Notes under the pieces: model-generated
What the model was told of the DNA's origin: nothing
The model's database searches: none
Seen by the model: only the letters and a program-made list of their open reading frames with translations
In this document: one piece after another, positions 52,008 to 60,162 of the stretch
Position numbering within the stretch: the stretch's first letter is position 1
Layout of the letters: every line of letters begins with the position of its first letter
DNA from: Halobaculum sp. MBLA0147
Lineage (GTDB): Archaea; Halobacteriota; Halobacteria; Halobacteriales; Haloferacaceae
Assembly (NCBI RefSeq): GCF_041361345.1
Contig: NZ_JBGKAD010000001.1
Location: 2,108,001-2,172,000 of the forward strand
Reading direction: 5' to 3'
Length of the DNA: 64,000 nt
Translations under genes and position numbers: made by a program

Positions 52008-52204
52008 CGGGCGGGAGACTCCCGTCGACTCGTCGTGCCTCGTGGCCGCCGCTCTCGACGACTCTCGTCTCCGTGTCTCGCCCGTCTCCGTGAGCCGTCT
52101 CGACCGACCACTCGGGAGTGTTCGACCCCGTGAGCGGGGGCTCGTGGGTACCTCGTCCGAGAGAAGTGATCGCGGGCGGTTCGCTGGCGGTGTCTAGTCG
52201 GGCG

Positions 52205-52246
52205 TTACCACGGGAGCGGAATCGGGTAGTAGGTCTCGAGCAACAT
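52205..52246 (-). CDS. Micro-ORF A, 13 codons
   Basis: ATG frame encoding MLLETYYPIPLPW, ending TAA. GGAGGTGA (52252-52259 on the minus strand) stands exactly five bases before the ATG, a near-perfect Shine-Dalgarno, rare in a genome where most genes lack one. A paralogue with the same length, SD, spacing and PIPLP motif lies 188 bases upstream. The AAGAGATTAAA promoter-like element is 45 bases before the ATG. Too short for ORF finders; presence of a paralogue with conserved protein ending but different codons argues for translation. Function unknown. Confidence 0.65.
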   Translation of the reverse strand: MLLETYYPIPLPW

Positions 52247-52251
52247 CGTTG

Positions 52252-52259
52252 TCACCTCC
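52252..52259 (-). promoter_or_regulatory. Strong Shine-Dalgarno of micro-ORF A
   Basis: GGAGGTGA on the minus strand, complementary to the 3' end of 16S rRNA (CCUCC core), five bases from the ATG. Identical in sequence and spacing to that of micro-ORF B. Confidence 0.75.
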
Positions 52260-52290
52260 TGGGGTGTGACTCCGCGTTCCGGTGCTAGGG

Positions 52291-52307
52291 TTTAATCTCT
52301 TGTGAAG
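52291..52307 (-). promoter_or_regulatory. Shared promoter-like element of micro-ORF A
   Basis: Minus strand CTTCACAAGAGATTAAA. The AAGAGATxAAA core also occurs in front of micro-ORF B (52522-52532) at nearly the same distance from its ATG (45 versus 47 bases). The ATTAAA end would serve as TATA box, giving a leader of roughly 20 bases with the SD near its 5' end. Confidence 0.55.
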
Positions 52308-52433
52308 TAGGACTCACACGCATACAGGTGTGAACAAGACGGCGGCGAGTCGATCGGTTTCGTAAATCGGCGGTGAGACCACCGCCAGCGGGCGTCGGTC
52401 CGTCGCTCGGTTCGACTGTCGGGTCGAGTGCCC

Positions 52434-52475
52434 TCAGAAGGGCAGCGGAATCGGAACGTACCGGTAGAGATCCAT
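52434..52475 (-). CDS. Micro-ORF B, 13 codons, paralogue of A
   Basis: ATG frame encoding MDLYRYVPIPLPF, ending TGA. GGAGGTGA (52481-52488, minus strand) is five bases before the ATG. Compared with micro-ORF A, both are 13 residues, both have a tyrosine-rich middle, both share PIPLP and end in an aromatic residue. Codons for the motif match in CCGATTCCGCT but flanks differ. Located downstream of rli on the same strand, 362 bases beyond its stop. Function unknown: candidates are a peptide signal, a ribosome-acting peptide, or a membrane-active peptide. Confidence 0.65.
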   Translation of the reverse strand: MDLYRYVPIPLPF

Positions 52476-52480
52476 CGTGT

Positions 52481-52488
52481 TCACCTCC
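52481..52488 (-). promoter_or_regulatory. Strong Shine-Dalgarno of micro-ORF B
   Basis: GGAGGTGA on the minus strand, five bases from the ATG, identical to that of micro-ORF A. Confidence 0.75.
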
Positions 52489-52520
52489 CGTGGTACGGTA
52501 ACACACGTCGACGGGGTACT

Positions 52521-52540
52521 ATTTCATCTCTTCGAAATAG
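52521..52540 (-). promoter_or_regulatory. Shared promoter-like element of micro-ORF B
   Basis: Minus strand CTATTTCGAAGAGATGAAAT, containing TTTCGAA and the AAGAGATGAAA core shared with micro-ORF A. CTATTTC / GAAATAG in the same stretch (with TTCGAA) also gives a short inverted repeat. Confidence 0.5.
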
Positions 52541-52837
52541 AACGAACACGTGTGTGTTCGCTTCCAACTCAGACACAGGTGGTATCCACACTTCGTGTTC
52601 GTACCTTACCACTCGCAGTGAGGTATTCACGCACCACACGCGTATTCACTCGTGATCGGGTCGCCACGGCGGCCGTCGTCGACCGAACGACACCACCCGT
52701 CCGACGGAGACGACGAGGGTGTAGAGAGCACGACGAGTCGAGAGGCGAGAGACGAGACTGGGGAGACAGCAGGACGGGCCGACGAGTCGAGAGCCGAGAA
52801 CGGAGCGTGGTGATCGCGGCGACCGAGCGACGCCGAG
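52541..52837. other. 297-base spacer upstream of the micro-ORFs
   Basis: Runs from the micro-ORF B promoter to the rli stop. It includes CGAACACGTGTGTGTTCG (52542-52559), an almost perfect 18-base palindrome immediately upstream of the promoter element, and GACGAGTCGAGAG present twice (52733-52745, 52781-52793). No protein frame is credible. Confidence 0.5.
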
Positions 52838-54667
52838 CTACCCGGTGTAGTAGTACTCGCCGTCGCGCTTCTGTTGGCTGTCCAGTTGCGAGCCGGGCTT
52901 GTTGATCCGTGGTCGCCCCGTCCGCTCGTCGCGGCGGAACGTCACGTCCAGGTCCGCGAGGAAGTCGTTCATCCCCGCGCGCATCTCCTGTGGCTCGCGG
53001 GCGGTCCCGTGGGCCGCCGGCTCGCCGTCGAACACCAGCAGGCGGTCGGCCAGCAGGTCGATCATGTAGATGTCGTGGTCGATCACCATCACCGTGGCGT
53101 CGTTGTGCTCGGCGTACCGCCGGATGGCGGTCGTCGCCTGCACGCGCTGTTCCACGTCGAGGTGTGCGGAGGGTTCGTCCAGCAGGTACAGGTCCGCGTC
53201 CTCCGAGATGGTGGCAGCGATGGCGACCCGCTGGCGCTCCCCGCCCGAGAGGTCGTCGAGGTTCTGCTCCATCAGCCGGTTGAGCTGGAGCGGCCGCGCG
53301 ACCTCCGTGTCCCAGTAGGAGGTGCCGAAGTCGTCCGTCACCGACGAGAGGAACGCGTCGACCCGCATCGGCTGGTCGATCTCGATGTACTGCGGCTTGT
53401 ACGCGATGTCGAGGTTCGTCTCCAACGACCCCTCGTCCGGCGTGAGCTTCCCGGCCAACAGCTTCGCGAACGTCGACTTCCCGATCCCGTTCGGGCCGAC
53501 GACACCCAACACCTCGGCCTCGTGGATGGTCCCCGGCTCGACGGACAGCGAGAACGCGCCGTCGCCGTACGACTTCGACAGTTCGGGGTACTCCAACAGC
53601 GGTCGCCCGACGGTCGCCTCCTGTGGGGCGTGTTCCTCGAACTCGATGGCCTCCTGGCGGATCCGCATGTTCTCGTTGTCGAGGTACCCCGAGAGGTACT
53701 CGTTGATCCCGTTGCGGACGGACTTGGGGTCCGTGACGACGCCGTACGCGCCCGGCTCCCCGTAGGTGACGTGGAGCGTGTCCGCCAGCAGGTCGAGGAT
53801 CGCCAGGTCGTGTTCGACGACCATCACGGCGCGGTCCTCGTCGTCGGCCAACTCCCGGACGAGTCGGGCCGCCGTCATCCGCTGGCCCACGTCGAGGTAC
53901 GGCGTGATCTCGTCGAAGAAGTAGAACTCCGCGTCGCGTGCCAGCGTCGCCGCCAACGCCACCCGCTGGAGCTCCCCGCCCGAGATGTCGTCGATGTGGC
54001 TGTCCATCACCGCGCGGACGTTCAGCCGGTCGACCAACTCGTCGAGCACGCCGCGCTCGTCGGTCGTCTCCAACAGCGCACGCACCGGGCCGTCGAACTG
54101 GTCGGGGATCTGGTCGACGTACTGCGGCTTGCGCGCCACGTCGATCTCCCCGTCGACGATCCGCTCGACGTACGTCTGCAGTTCCGTCCCGCGGACGCGG
54201 TCGAGCACCGCCTCCCAGGCGGCCTCCGTCTCGTGGTTCCCGAGGTTCGGCACCATCTCGCCCGACAGCATCCGCACGGCGGTGGACTTCCCGATGCCGT
54301 TCGGGCCGAGGATCCCCGTCACGCCACCAGGCTCGGGCACGGGGAGCCCGTACAGCCCGAAGGCGTTCTCCCCGTAGCGGTGGATCGGCTCGTCGTCCAA
54401 CTCCGAGGGGAGGTTGATGATCTCGATGGCGTCGAACGGACACTTCTCGACACAGATCCCACACGACTCGCCGAGACAGATCTCCTCGGAGATCCAGATC
54501 TGGTCGGGGGCGCCGTCGTACGGCTCGTCCTCGTCGTACCGCTCCCCACGGGTGGTGATACAGTCCTTCCCGGTCCGGTTGGGCGGACAGTAGTTCGAAC
54601 ACTCGTAGTTGCAGCGGTCGGGCTGGCACCTGTCCAAGTCCACGACCGCGATACTGTCGTCCGCCAT
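52838..54667 (-). CDS. ABCE1/RLI ribosome-recycling ATPase
   Basis: A 609-residue twin-ATPase that splits post-termination ribosomes. N-terminal two [4Fe-4S] clusters (CQPDRCNYECSNYCPP; CLGESCGICVEKCPF). Walker A motifs GPNGIGKST twice, signature LSGG-type motifs DISGGELQRVALAA and DLSGGERQRVAIAA, Walker B FYFFDEITPYLD and LYLLDEPSAHLD, and the ABCE1 hinge. The start MADDSIAVVDLDRCQ was chosen two codons inside the longest frame; it leaves two bases after the EMC6-like stop. Micro-ORFs B and A follow on the same strand. Confidence 0.95.
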   Translation of the reverse strand: MADDSIAVVDLDRCQPDRCNYECSNYCPPNRTGKDCITTRGERYDEDEPYDGAPDQIWISEEICLGESCGICVEKCPFDAIEIINLPSELDDEPIHRYGENAFGLYGLPVPEPGGVTGILGPNGIGKSTAVRMLSGEMVPNLGNHETEAAWEAVLDRVRGTELQTYVERIVDGEIDVARKPQYVDQIPDQFDGPVRALLETTDERGVLDELVDRLNVRAVMDSHIDDISGGELQRVALAATLARDAEFYFFDEITPYLDVGQRMTAARLVRELADDEDRAVMVVEHDLAILDLLADTLHVTYGEPGAYGVVTDPKSVRNGINEYLSGYLDNENMRIRQEAIEFEEHAPQEATVGRPLLEYPELSKSYGDGAFSLSVEPGTIHEAEVLGVVGPNGIGKSTFAKLLAGKLTPDEGSLETNLDIAYKPQYIEIDQPMRVDAFLSSVTDDFGTSYWDTEVARPLQLNRLMEQNLDDLSGGERQRVAIAATISEDADLYLLDEPSAHLDVEQRVQATTAIRRYAEHNDATVMVIDHDIYMIDLLADRLLVFDGEPAAHGTAREPQEMRAGMNDFLADLDVTFRRDERTGRPRINKPGSQLDSQQKRDGEYYYTG

Positions 54668-54669
54668 CG

Positions 54670-54978
54670 TCACACCCCGGTCGACAACAGGACCGCGTAG
54701 GAGATGAACCAGAACGTGAACGTCATGAACACGACGTAGAGGTTGTCCTTGACGCCGAACTCGGAGACGTCGACGCCGATCAGCTTCAGCAGTGGGTACT
54801 GGACGGCGAGGACGACCGCGACGACGCCCAGCGAGAGACGGCTCGTCGCCGCCTCCAGTCCCACCCCGAACAGCTGTGCGGACGCGAGTGCGGCGACGAT
54901 CCCGCCGACACAGGCGAGTGTCGTCACCGTCACCCCCCGAAGGTGGTCGGACAGCCCGGTGGTGGTCTCGGTAGCCAT
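54670..54978 (-). CDS. EMC6-like membrane protein
   Basis: A 102-residue protein with three hydrophobic helices (TTLACVGGIVAALASAQLFG; LSLGVVAVVLAVQYPLLKLI; LYVVFMTFTFWFISYAVLLS) matching the archaeal EMC6-like family, distant relatives of the eukaryotic ER membrane complex subunit involved in membrane protein insertion. First gene of an operon with rli, an interesting pairing of a ribosome factor with an insertase-like protein; functional linkage is inference. Confidence 0.8.
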   Translation of the reverse strand: MATETTTGLSDHLRGVTVTTLACVGGIVAALASAQLFGVGLEAATSRLSLGVVAVVLAVQYPLLKLIGVDVSEFGVKDNLYVVFMTFTFWFISYAVLLSTGV

Positions 54979-55119
54979 ACGACAGCGTGCGTGAGCCGGC
55001 GACTAAAGGGGTTCGCTCTCGGGGACGCGAGAGCGGCCGTAGTGGGTGGTTACGTACGTGTCACCGCCCCACGCGGAAGCCGTCAAGCTTTAACACACTG
55101 CGTGTTTCGAATCGTAACG

Positions 55120-55413
55120 ATGGCCGAATCCGACGAGGAGACACTCGACGACTTGCCGCCGAGTGCGAAGCTCGTGTTCAAGGTACTGGAGTACAACGGC
55201 TCGCTGACCCAGAAGGGGATCGTCGAAGAGTCGATGCTCTCGGCGCGGACGGTGCGGTACGCGCTCGAACGACTGGAGAACATCGGTGTCGTGGACGAGG
55301 ACGTCTACTTCGCCGACGCGCGACAGAACCTCTACCAGCTCACCGAGGACGGCGTCGACAGCGTCCCCGGCGACTCCCACCCACACGGGAAGGAGTCCGA
55401 GCAGGAGGCTTGA
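55120..55413 (+). CDS. Winged-helix transcriptional regulator, small
   Basis: A 97-residue MarR/TrmB-like winged helix: PPSAKLVFKVLEYNGSLTQK, GIVEESMLSARTVRYALERL, ENIGVVDEDVYFADARQNLY. No ligand domain. The ATG is ~30 bases after AGCTTTAAC (55086-55094), a good TATA for a leaderless transcript. Similar one-domain regulators are widespread in haloarchaea; targets unknown. Confidence 0.85.
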   Translation: MAESDEETLDDLPPSAKLVFKVLEYNGSLTQKGIVEESMLSARTVRYALERLENIGVVDEDVYFADARQNLYQLTEDGVDSVPGDSHPHGKESEQEA

Positions 55414-55632
55414 GACCGGCGATCGAGCAGCGGGCTCGAGAACGGCGAGAGAGTAGGACGCCCGAGTACGGCGAACGAGCGAGCAGTAGACGGACGAAGA
55501 CACCCGACGACCACCGACTCGCTCGGTGGTCGCGACCGTCTCGACGGACCGCGGGGGGTCCGAGAGACGGACCGTGGGCGACGCTCGACGACACACCACC
55601 CGCAGCGGTGGGTCCGACCCGGACGGCCGCTC

Positions 55633-57255
55633 TCAGTTCTGCAGTCCGCGTGCGACGGCTCTCGCGACCGCACGGGCACGGTCGGCGGTCGCCTCCGGGA
55701 GTGCGCCGGCCGCGACGGCCGCGTCGAGTTCGTCGTCGTCGACGCGTTCCACGGTGCCGTCGGGGTACTTCACCACGTCGACGTGGAGGTCGACGTACCG
55801 GACGGCGTCCGGGAACACCTCGACCGGGGTACAGACGTTGACGTAGGTGCCCTTCGACTCCCCGTCGGCGCTGCGGTACACCGTCGGGTACCACCAGCGC
55901 CCCTCGACGAACTTCGTCCGCGCGGTGTCGCCGGCGGCCCGGGGGGTCCCGAGCGCGTCGTAGGTGCCACCGGCCGACATCGACCGCTCGACGGTGACGG
56001 TGCCGTCCGGCTCCCGCGAGACGACCTCGCCACGACCCAACGAGACGAGCCGACCGTCCGGTTTCCCGTGGTCGATCCCGATCCGGTCACCCTCGACCGG
56101 CCCGAACTGGTCGGTGACGACGGCGAACGGGAAGTCGAGATCGGCCGCGTCGTCTGCGTCGGCCGTGTCGCTCGCACCCGTCGCGTCACCGCGCTCCTCG
56201 GCCTCCGCGGCCGTCGCGTCACCGCTCCCACCGACATCCGCGTCGTCGAACGAACACAGTGCCTCGGCGAAGTCGACCCCGGCACTCGCGTCGCGCGAGG
56301 CCGCCTTCGTCCGGTGGTGGCCCGGCATCGTACTCGTGACGGCACGCCGGTGGTCGTCGAGCGCGAACCGCGAGACGCGCCCGAACCACACCCACGCCGT
56401 CGCGAGCGGCGTCACGAGTGCCGGGGAGCGGTCGTCCGGCCCGTCGGTGTCGTCCCCGTCGCGGGCGAGTGGGTCGCCGCCGCCGTCCCCGTCGAGTGCG
56501 TCGTCCCCGTCGAGCGCGTCGTCGATCGCCGTCGCACGCTCGCCGGCGAGCGTCAGCGACGCGCGGAGCGCGTCCAGTTCCGCCTCGGGTGCCGCGCGGT
56601 TCCACTCGATCCCCCAGCCGTCGGGCGTCTCGGCGTCGAGGAGGTCCGTCATCCCCGCCAGTTCGCGGGCCGCTTCGGCGTCGCCGCCGCGGACGCGGGT
56701 CTCCTCGCGCCCGCGGACGAGCGTCGCCAGTCCGCCGGGCGCACGCAGCGTCGTCGTCAGCTCGGGCCGGTCGTCCGTCCACGGGGCGGTCGCCGTGTCG
56801 ACCTGAACCAGAACCTCGTCGCCGGTCTCCACGTAGCCGTCCGCCTCGTCGAACGGGAGGTACCCCTCGTCGTCGTGGCCGCCGTCGGCGTCGACACCCA
56901 GGTCCACGACCGCGCCGCCACCGAGCGTCTCCGTCACGACGCCGTCGAACACCGCCGCCGTCGGCACCGGGTCCGTCCACGACAGCGCGTCGATCCCGAC
57001 GGCACCGAGTCGCTCCCGGACCGTCGCCGTCGCGTCGGGTGCGCCGTGGACGCCGACCCCCTGTCGGTCCGGCCCGGTCGCGACCCGCGCGTCCCACGGG
57101 TGTCGCGAGAAGTCGGCGTCGAACCGTCGCCGGATCGGCGGCGACGCCTGCACCACCTCGTGGCCGGCCGCGTCGAACAGTCGCGTGAGCGCGGTGGTGT
57201 AGATCCCGCGGAGTTTCACCGCGACCGGCTCCGACGGGGTGTCGCCACCCGTCAC
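55633..57255 (-). CDS. FAU-1-type RNA-binding protein / ribonuclease
   Basis: A 540-residue archaeal FAU-1 (AU-1) homologue, known as an RNA-binding protein related to RNase E/G and acting on rRNA precursors. Visible are VKLRGIYTTALTRLFDAAGH at the start, an S1-like segment (VVTETLGGGAVVDLG ... GYVETGDEVLVQV), and a C-terminal domain with KFVEGRWWYPTVYRSADGES and YVDLHVDVVKYPDG. Two acidic, repeat-containing inserts (ALDGDDALDGDGGGD; ATAAEAEERGDATGAS) lengthen it. GTG start overlaps the upstream gene's stop by four bases. Confidence 0.88.
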   Translation of the reverse strand: MTGGDTPSEPVAVKLRGIYTTALTRLFDAAGHEVVQASPPIRRRFDADFSRHPWDARVATGPDRQGVGVHGAPDATATVRERLGAVGIDALSWTDPVPTAAVFDGVVTETLGGGAVVDLGVDADGGHDDEGYLPFDEADGYVETGDEVLVQVDTATAPWTDDRPELTTTLRAPGGLATLVRGREETRVRGGDAEAARELAGMTDLLDAETPDGWGIEWNRAAPEAELDALRASLTLAGERATAIDDALDGDDALDGDGGGDPLARDGDDTDGPDDRSPALVTPLATAWVWFGRVSRFALDDHRRAVTSTMPGHHRTKAASRDASAGVDFAEALCSFDDADVGGSGDATAAEAEERGDATGASDTADADDAADLDFPFAVVTDQFGPVEGDRIGIDHGKPDGRLVSLGRGEVVSREPDGTVTVERSMSAGGTYDALGTPRAAGDTARTKFVEGRWWYPTVYRSADGESKGTYVNVCTPVEVFPDAVRYVDLHVDVVKYPDGTVERVDDDELDAAVAAGALPEATADRARAVARAVARGLQN

Positions 57256-57641
57256 AGTCGAGCCTCCTCGCGGGCGAAGCGGACGCGCTGGTGGACGGTC
57301 GGGCCCAGGGAGAGTTCGACGAGTGTCGGCGTGCCGTCGTCTTCGTCGAGGACGCGACCGCCCTCTACGGGCACACCCCAGCCGTCGAACCGGAGGTAGC
57401 CGCGGAGGTCCGCCGCGTGGGTGTACGTGTCGAGGAACTGCACCTCGTGGGAGACGACCCCGTCGCTCGCGTGTGCCAGATCCGCGTCGGAGTAGTACGT
57501 CCCGTCGTCCGCGAAGAACGCCTCCAGTGTCGCGGCGGTCTCGGCCGTCTGCTCGACGACGTGCTCGGAGGCCCGTTCGATCTCCGTCGTCGACAGTCCC
57601 ACCTCCCGCAGTGCCGCCTGTGTCCGTGGGTCGAAGTGCAC
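57252..57641 (-). CDS. Small conserved haloarchaeal protein coupled to FAU-1
   Basis: A 129-residue acidic protein (MHFDPRTQAALREVGLSTTE then IERASEHVVEQTAETAATLE; YLRFDGWGVPVEGGRV; LVELSLGPTVHQRVRFAREE). The helical N terminus and beta C terminus fit a haloarchaeal DUF7532-like family by memory. The 4-base overlap with FAU-1 suggests a shared RNA-related role, unproven. GTG start. Confidence 0.72.
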   Translation of the reverse strand: MHFDPRTQAALREVGLSTTEIERASEHVVEQTAETAATLEAFFADDGTYYSDADLAHASDGVVSHEVQFLDTYTHAADLRGYLRFDGWGVPVEGGRVLDEDDGTPTLVELSLGPTVHQRVRFAREEARL

Positions 57642-57778
57642 GGGGGGAGTTCGGTCCGCGGGCGTTTGAACCGTCCCATTTCGGTACGCCGGGCGACGGC
57701 CGTCTCCCGTCGTCTCTCCCCCGTCGCGTCGCCGCGGTCGGTCGTCCGGCTCCGTGTCGGGGCCGACACACCGAGGGA

Positions 57779-58285
57779 TCAGTCGTCCGCGGCGGCGGCC
57801 CCGTCTCCCTCCCCCGCCTCCGCGTCGGCGTCCGCGCTCTCGGTCAGCAACCACTCGTCGGCCCACGACTCCAACTCCTCGAACACCGGACAGAGGCGCT
57901 CGCCCGCGGGGGTCAGACTGTAGTAGGTGGCGATGGGGCGGTCCTCGACCCGCCGGTCGACGAGGCCGGCCGCCTCCAGGTCGTCGAGCACCCGCGAGAG
58001 CGTCCGGGAGTTGGCACCCGTCGCGCGCTTGAGTTCGTTGAACCGGTGCTCCCCGTCTTGGAGCCCGTGGAGGACGATCAACCGCCACTCCGAGCCGATC
58101 TCCTCGACGGCGCGCACGACCGAACACACCTCGCTGTTCGTCTCCGCGACGCTGTCGCCGCTCGTCGCGTCACCCGTGCTCGTCGCCGTGTCGTTCGCTG
58201 CCGTCGTGTCGCTCTCGTCGACTGCCGTCTCTCCGTCGCCCGTCGCCGTCTCCGTCCCGTCGCCCGCGGTGTCTGGTGTCGACAT
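57779..58285 (-). CDS. HxlR-type winged-helix regulator
   Basis: A 168-residue regulator: a ~65-residue acidic Thr/Asp/Ala-rich leader, then an HxlR domain (CSVVRAVEEIGSEWRLIVLH; GLQDGEHRFNELKRATGANS; RTLSRVLDDLEAAGLVDRRV; YSLTPAGERLCPVFEELESW), then an acidic tail. The single Cys at the domain start is the position used for redox or electrophile sensing in some family members. ATG chosen after GTGTCGAC; a longer frame starts 21 codons upstream. Confidence 0.88.
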   Translation of the reverse strand: MSTPDTAGDGTETATGDGETAVDESDTTAANDTATSTGDATSGDSVAETNSEVCSVVRAVEEIGSEWRLIVLHGLQDGEHRFNELKRATGANSRTLSRVLDDLEAAGLVDRRVEDRPIATYYSLTPAGERLCPVFEELESWADEWLLTESADADAEAGEGDGAAAADD

Positions 58286-58435
58286 CGGTGTCTCGACACA
58301 ACTCGGTACTGCGACTACAAGTGGCTTCCGACCGACAGCAGGTGTCACTGTGAAACCGGGCAGTGTAGAGTCGACCGTCGCCCGTCGTCGGTGGACGACG
58401 ACCGCAGCGCCGACTCCCTCACGGGTGGGCGGAGG

Positions 58436-59293
58436 TCACCCCTTCACCAGTCGGCCGTCGTCGACGGCGAGGACACCGCGATCGACGGCGTACTCCACGA
58501 TCCGGTCGACCTCGCCGTCGTCGAGACCGTACGCGCCGGTCGCCAGGTCGGCGAACTCCGCGCGGTCGACCGGGAACTCGCGATTGTTCAACAGCCGCAT
58601 CACGCGTCTGAACTGGGGCGGCTCCTCGCCCACCTGCTCGTCGCCGGTCGCCTCGGTCGTCGTCTCGTCGTCTCCGGGCTGCGGTGCTCCCTCGGCCGTC
58701 GAGCGATCGTCGGTGTCGTCCGTCGCGGTCACGGAGTGGCCGTCGGTCGCCGCGCCGTCCTCCGCGGTGGTGTCCGTCGCGAGCGGGTCGTCCGTCGCCG
58801 CGTCGTCTTCTCCGCCACTCGTCGCCGTCGGATCGGCTCCGTCTCCCGCCGCCGTCGAGTCGTCCGCACTCACGTCGACGGTGATCCCGTCGCCGTCACG
58901 CGTCTGTCCGGCGTCTCGCGTCCGACTGCCTTCGTCCGTCTGCCTCTCGTCCGTCTGCCTCTCGTCCGTCTGCCTCTCGTTCGTCTGGCCCTCCCCTCGG
59001 CCACGAGAGACGCGATCCCCGTCCGCGCGGTCGGCGGGTCGACCGGCGTCGGTCCCCGTGTCGACTCGTCGTCCGCCGGACGCGCCGTCGTCGGCCGCGT
59101 CGCCCCCGGCGCTCGCCTCGGCGGCGTCGAGTCGGTCGAGGAGTGGTTCGATGGCGACAGCCAGCGTCTCGCGACACTCCCCACACAGCACGAGTCGCCG
59201 CCGGTCGGTCGGCGACCGCTCGGGCGGCTCCGGTCCCACCTCGTAGGCCCCCACGGCCGGAGCGTCACAGAAGTCGCAGTCGAGTTCGTGCAC
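58436..59293 (-). CDS. Zinc-ribbon and winged-helix protein with long acidic linker
   Basis: A 285-residue protein. Residues 1-55 form a zinc ribbon (MHELDCDFCDAPAVGAYEVG ... LCGECRETLAVAI). Residues ~60-205 are a disordered acidic linker with a QTDER tandem (three near-exact 15-base units at DNA level, 58942-58986). The C-terminal ~75 residues are helical and winged-helix-like (PPQFRRVMRLLNNREFPVDR; DDGEVDRIVEYAVDRGVLAV). GTG start before HELDCDFC. Perhaps a DNA-binding factor; no known family. Confidence 0.7.
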   Translation of the reverse strand: MHELDCDFCDAPAVGAYEVGPEPPERSPTDRRRLVLCGECRETLAVAIEPLLDRLDAAEASAGGDAADDGASGGRRVDTGTDAGRPADRADGDRVSRGRGEGQTNERQTDERQTDERQTDEGSRTRDAGQTRDGDGITVDVSADDSTAAGDGADPTATSGGEDDAATDDPLATDTTAEDGAATDGHSVTATDDTDDRSTAEGAPQPGDDETTTEATGDEQVGEEPPQFRRVMRLLNNREFPVDRAEFADLATGAYGLDDGEVDRIVEYAVDRGVLAVDDGRLVKG

Positions 59294-59401
59294 ACCGACG
59301 TGTGGTCGGCCGGCGGTGGTGAGTGTTGTGCCTCTCGGGGGGGGCCGCAGCGACCGGCCACGACACCGGGGTTCAACTACACCCACACCCAACGGAGGCG
59401 T

Positions 59402-60079
59402 ATGCGTCTGGCACTCCTCTCGGACATCCACGGCAACGAGGTGGCGCTGACGGCGGTGTTGGCGGAACTGTCCGACCTCGACCCCGTCGACCGACTCCTC
59501 TGTGCCGGCGACGTGGTCGGCTACAACCCCTGGCCCGCCGCGTGTGTCGAGACGATCCGAGAGCGCGACGTGCCGACGGTGCTGGGCAACCACGACCGCG
59601 CCGTCGCCGACGGGAGCGGCTTCCGGTTCAACTCGATGGCCGCCGCCGGCGTCGAGTACGCCCGCGAGCAGTTGGCCGACGACGCGCTCGCGTGGCTCGG
59701 CGACCTCCCGGAGCGACGACGCGTCTGTGACGACCGCGTGGTGATCGCACACGGCCACCCGGAGCGACCGGACCACTATACCTACCCCGAGGAGTTCGGC
59801 CCGGAGTTGCTGGCGGCCGCCGACGACCCCGACCTGCTCGTGTTGGGGCACACGCACGTCCAACACCACGAGGTGTACGCCGACGGGATCGTCTGTAACC
59901 CCGGCAGCGTCGGCCAACCCCGCGACGGCGACCCGAAGGCGGCGTTCGCCGTCGTCGACCTCGACGAGCGGACGGTGACGGAACACCGCGTCGCGTACGA
60001 TATCGACGCGGTCGCCGCCGCCGTCGAGGCGGCGGGACTCCCGAAGAAGATCGGCCAACGACTGTACGAAGGTCGGTAG
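59402..60079 (+). CDS. YfcE/MJ0936-type metallophosphoesterase
   Basis: A 225-residue calcineurin-like phosphoesterase. Metal ligands are seen in order: SDIHGN (7-12), GDVVGYNPWP, LGNHDRAV, a later HGHPERP, and GHTHVQHH. The family hydrolyses phosphodiesters; the natural substrate is unknown. ATG start at the first residue of the fold. Stands alone between the zinc-ribbon gene and lysC. Confidence 0.92.
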   Translation: MRLALLSDIHGNEVALTAVLAELSDLDPVDRLLCAGDVVGYNPWPAACVETIRERDVPTVLGNHDRAVADGSGFRFNSMAAAGVEYAREQLADDALAWLGDLPERRRVCDDRVVIAHGHPERPDHYTYPEEFGPELLAAADDPDLLVLGHTHVQHHEVYADGIVCNPGSVGQPRDGDPKAAFAVVDLDERTVTEHRVAYDIDAVAAAVEAAGLPKKIGQRLYEGR

Positions 60080-60162
60080 TCGGATCGACCGGTCACGGCG
60101 GCGTCGCGGGCGACGTGGCGGGTGTCGTGGTGACCGGCGTCTCGGTGCCGAGAGCGGCGTGG

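Noticed and set aside
57239-59401. Plus-strand extension of the metallophosphoesterase frame over ~2 kb
   Set aside because: Antisense to four convincing minus-strand genes; the true start is the ATG at the beginning of the phosphoesterase fold.
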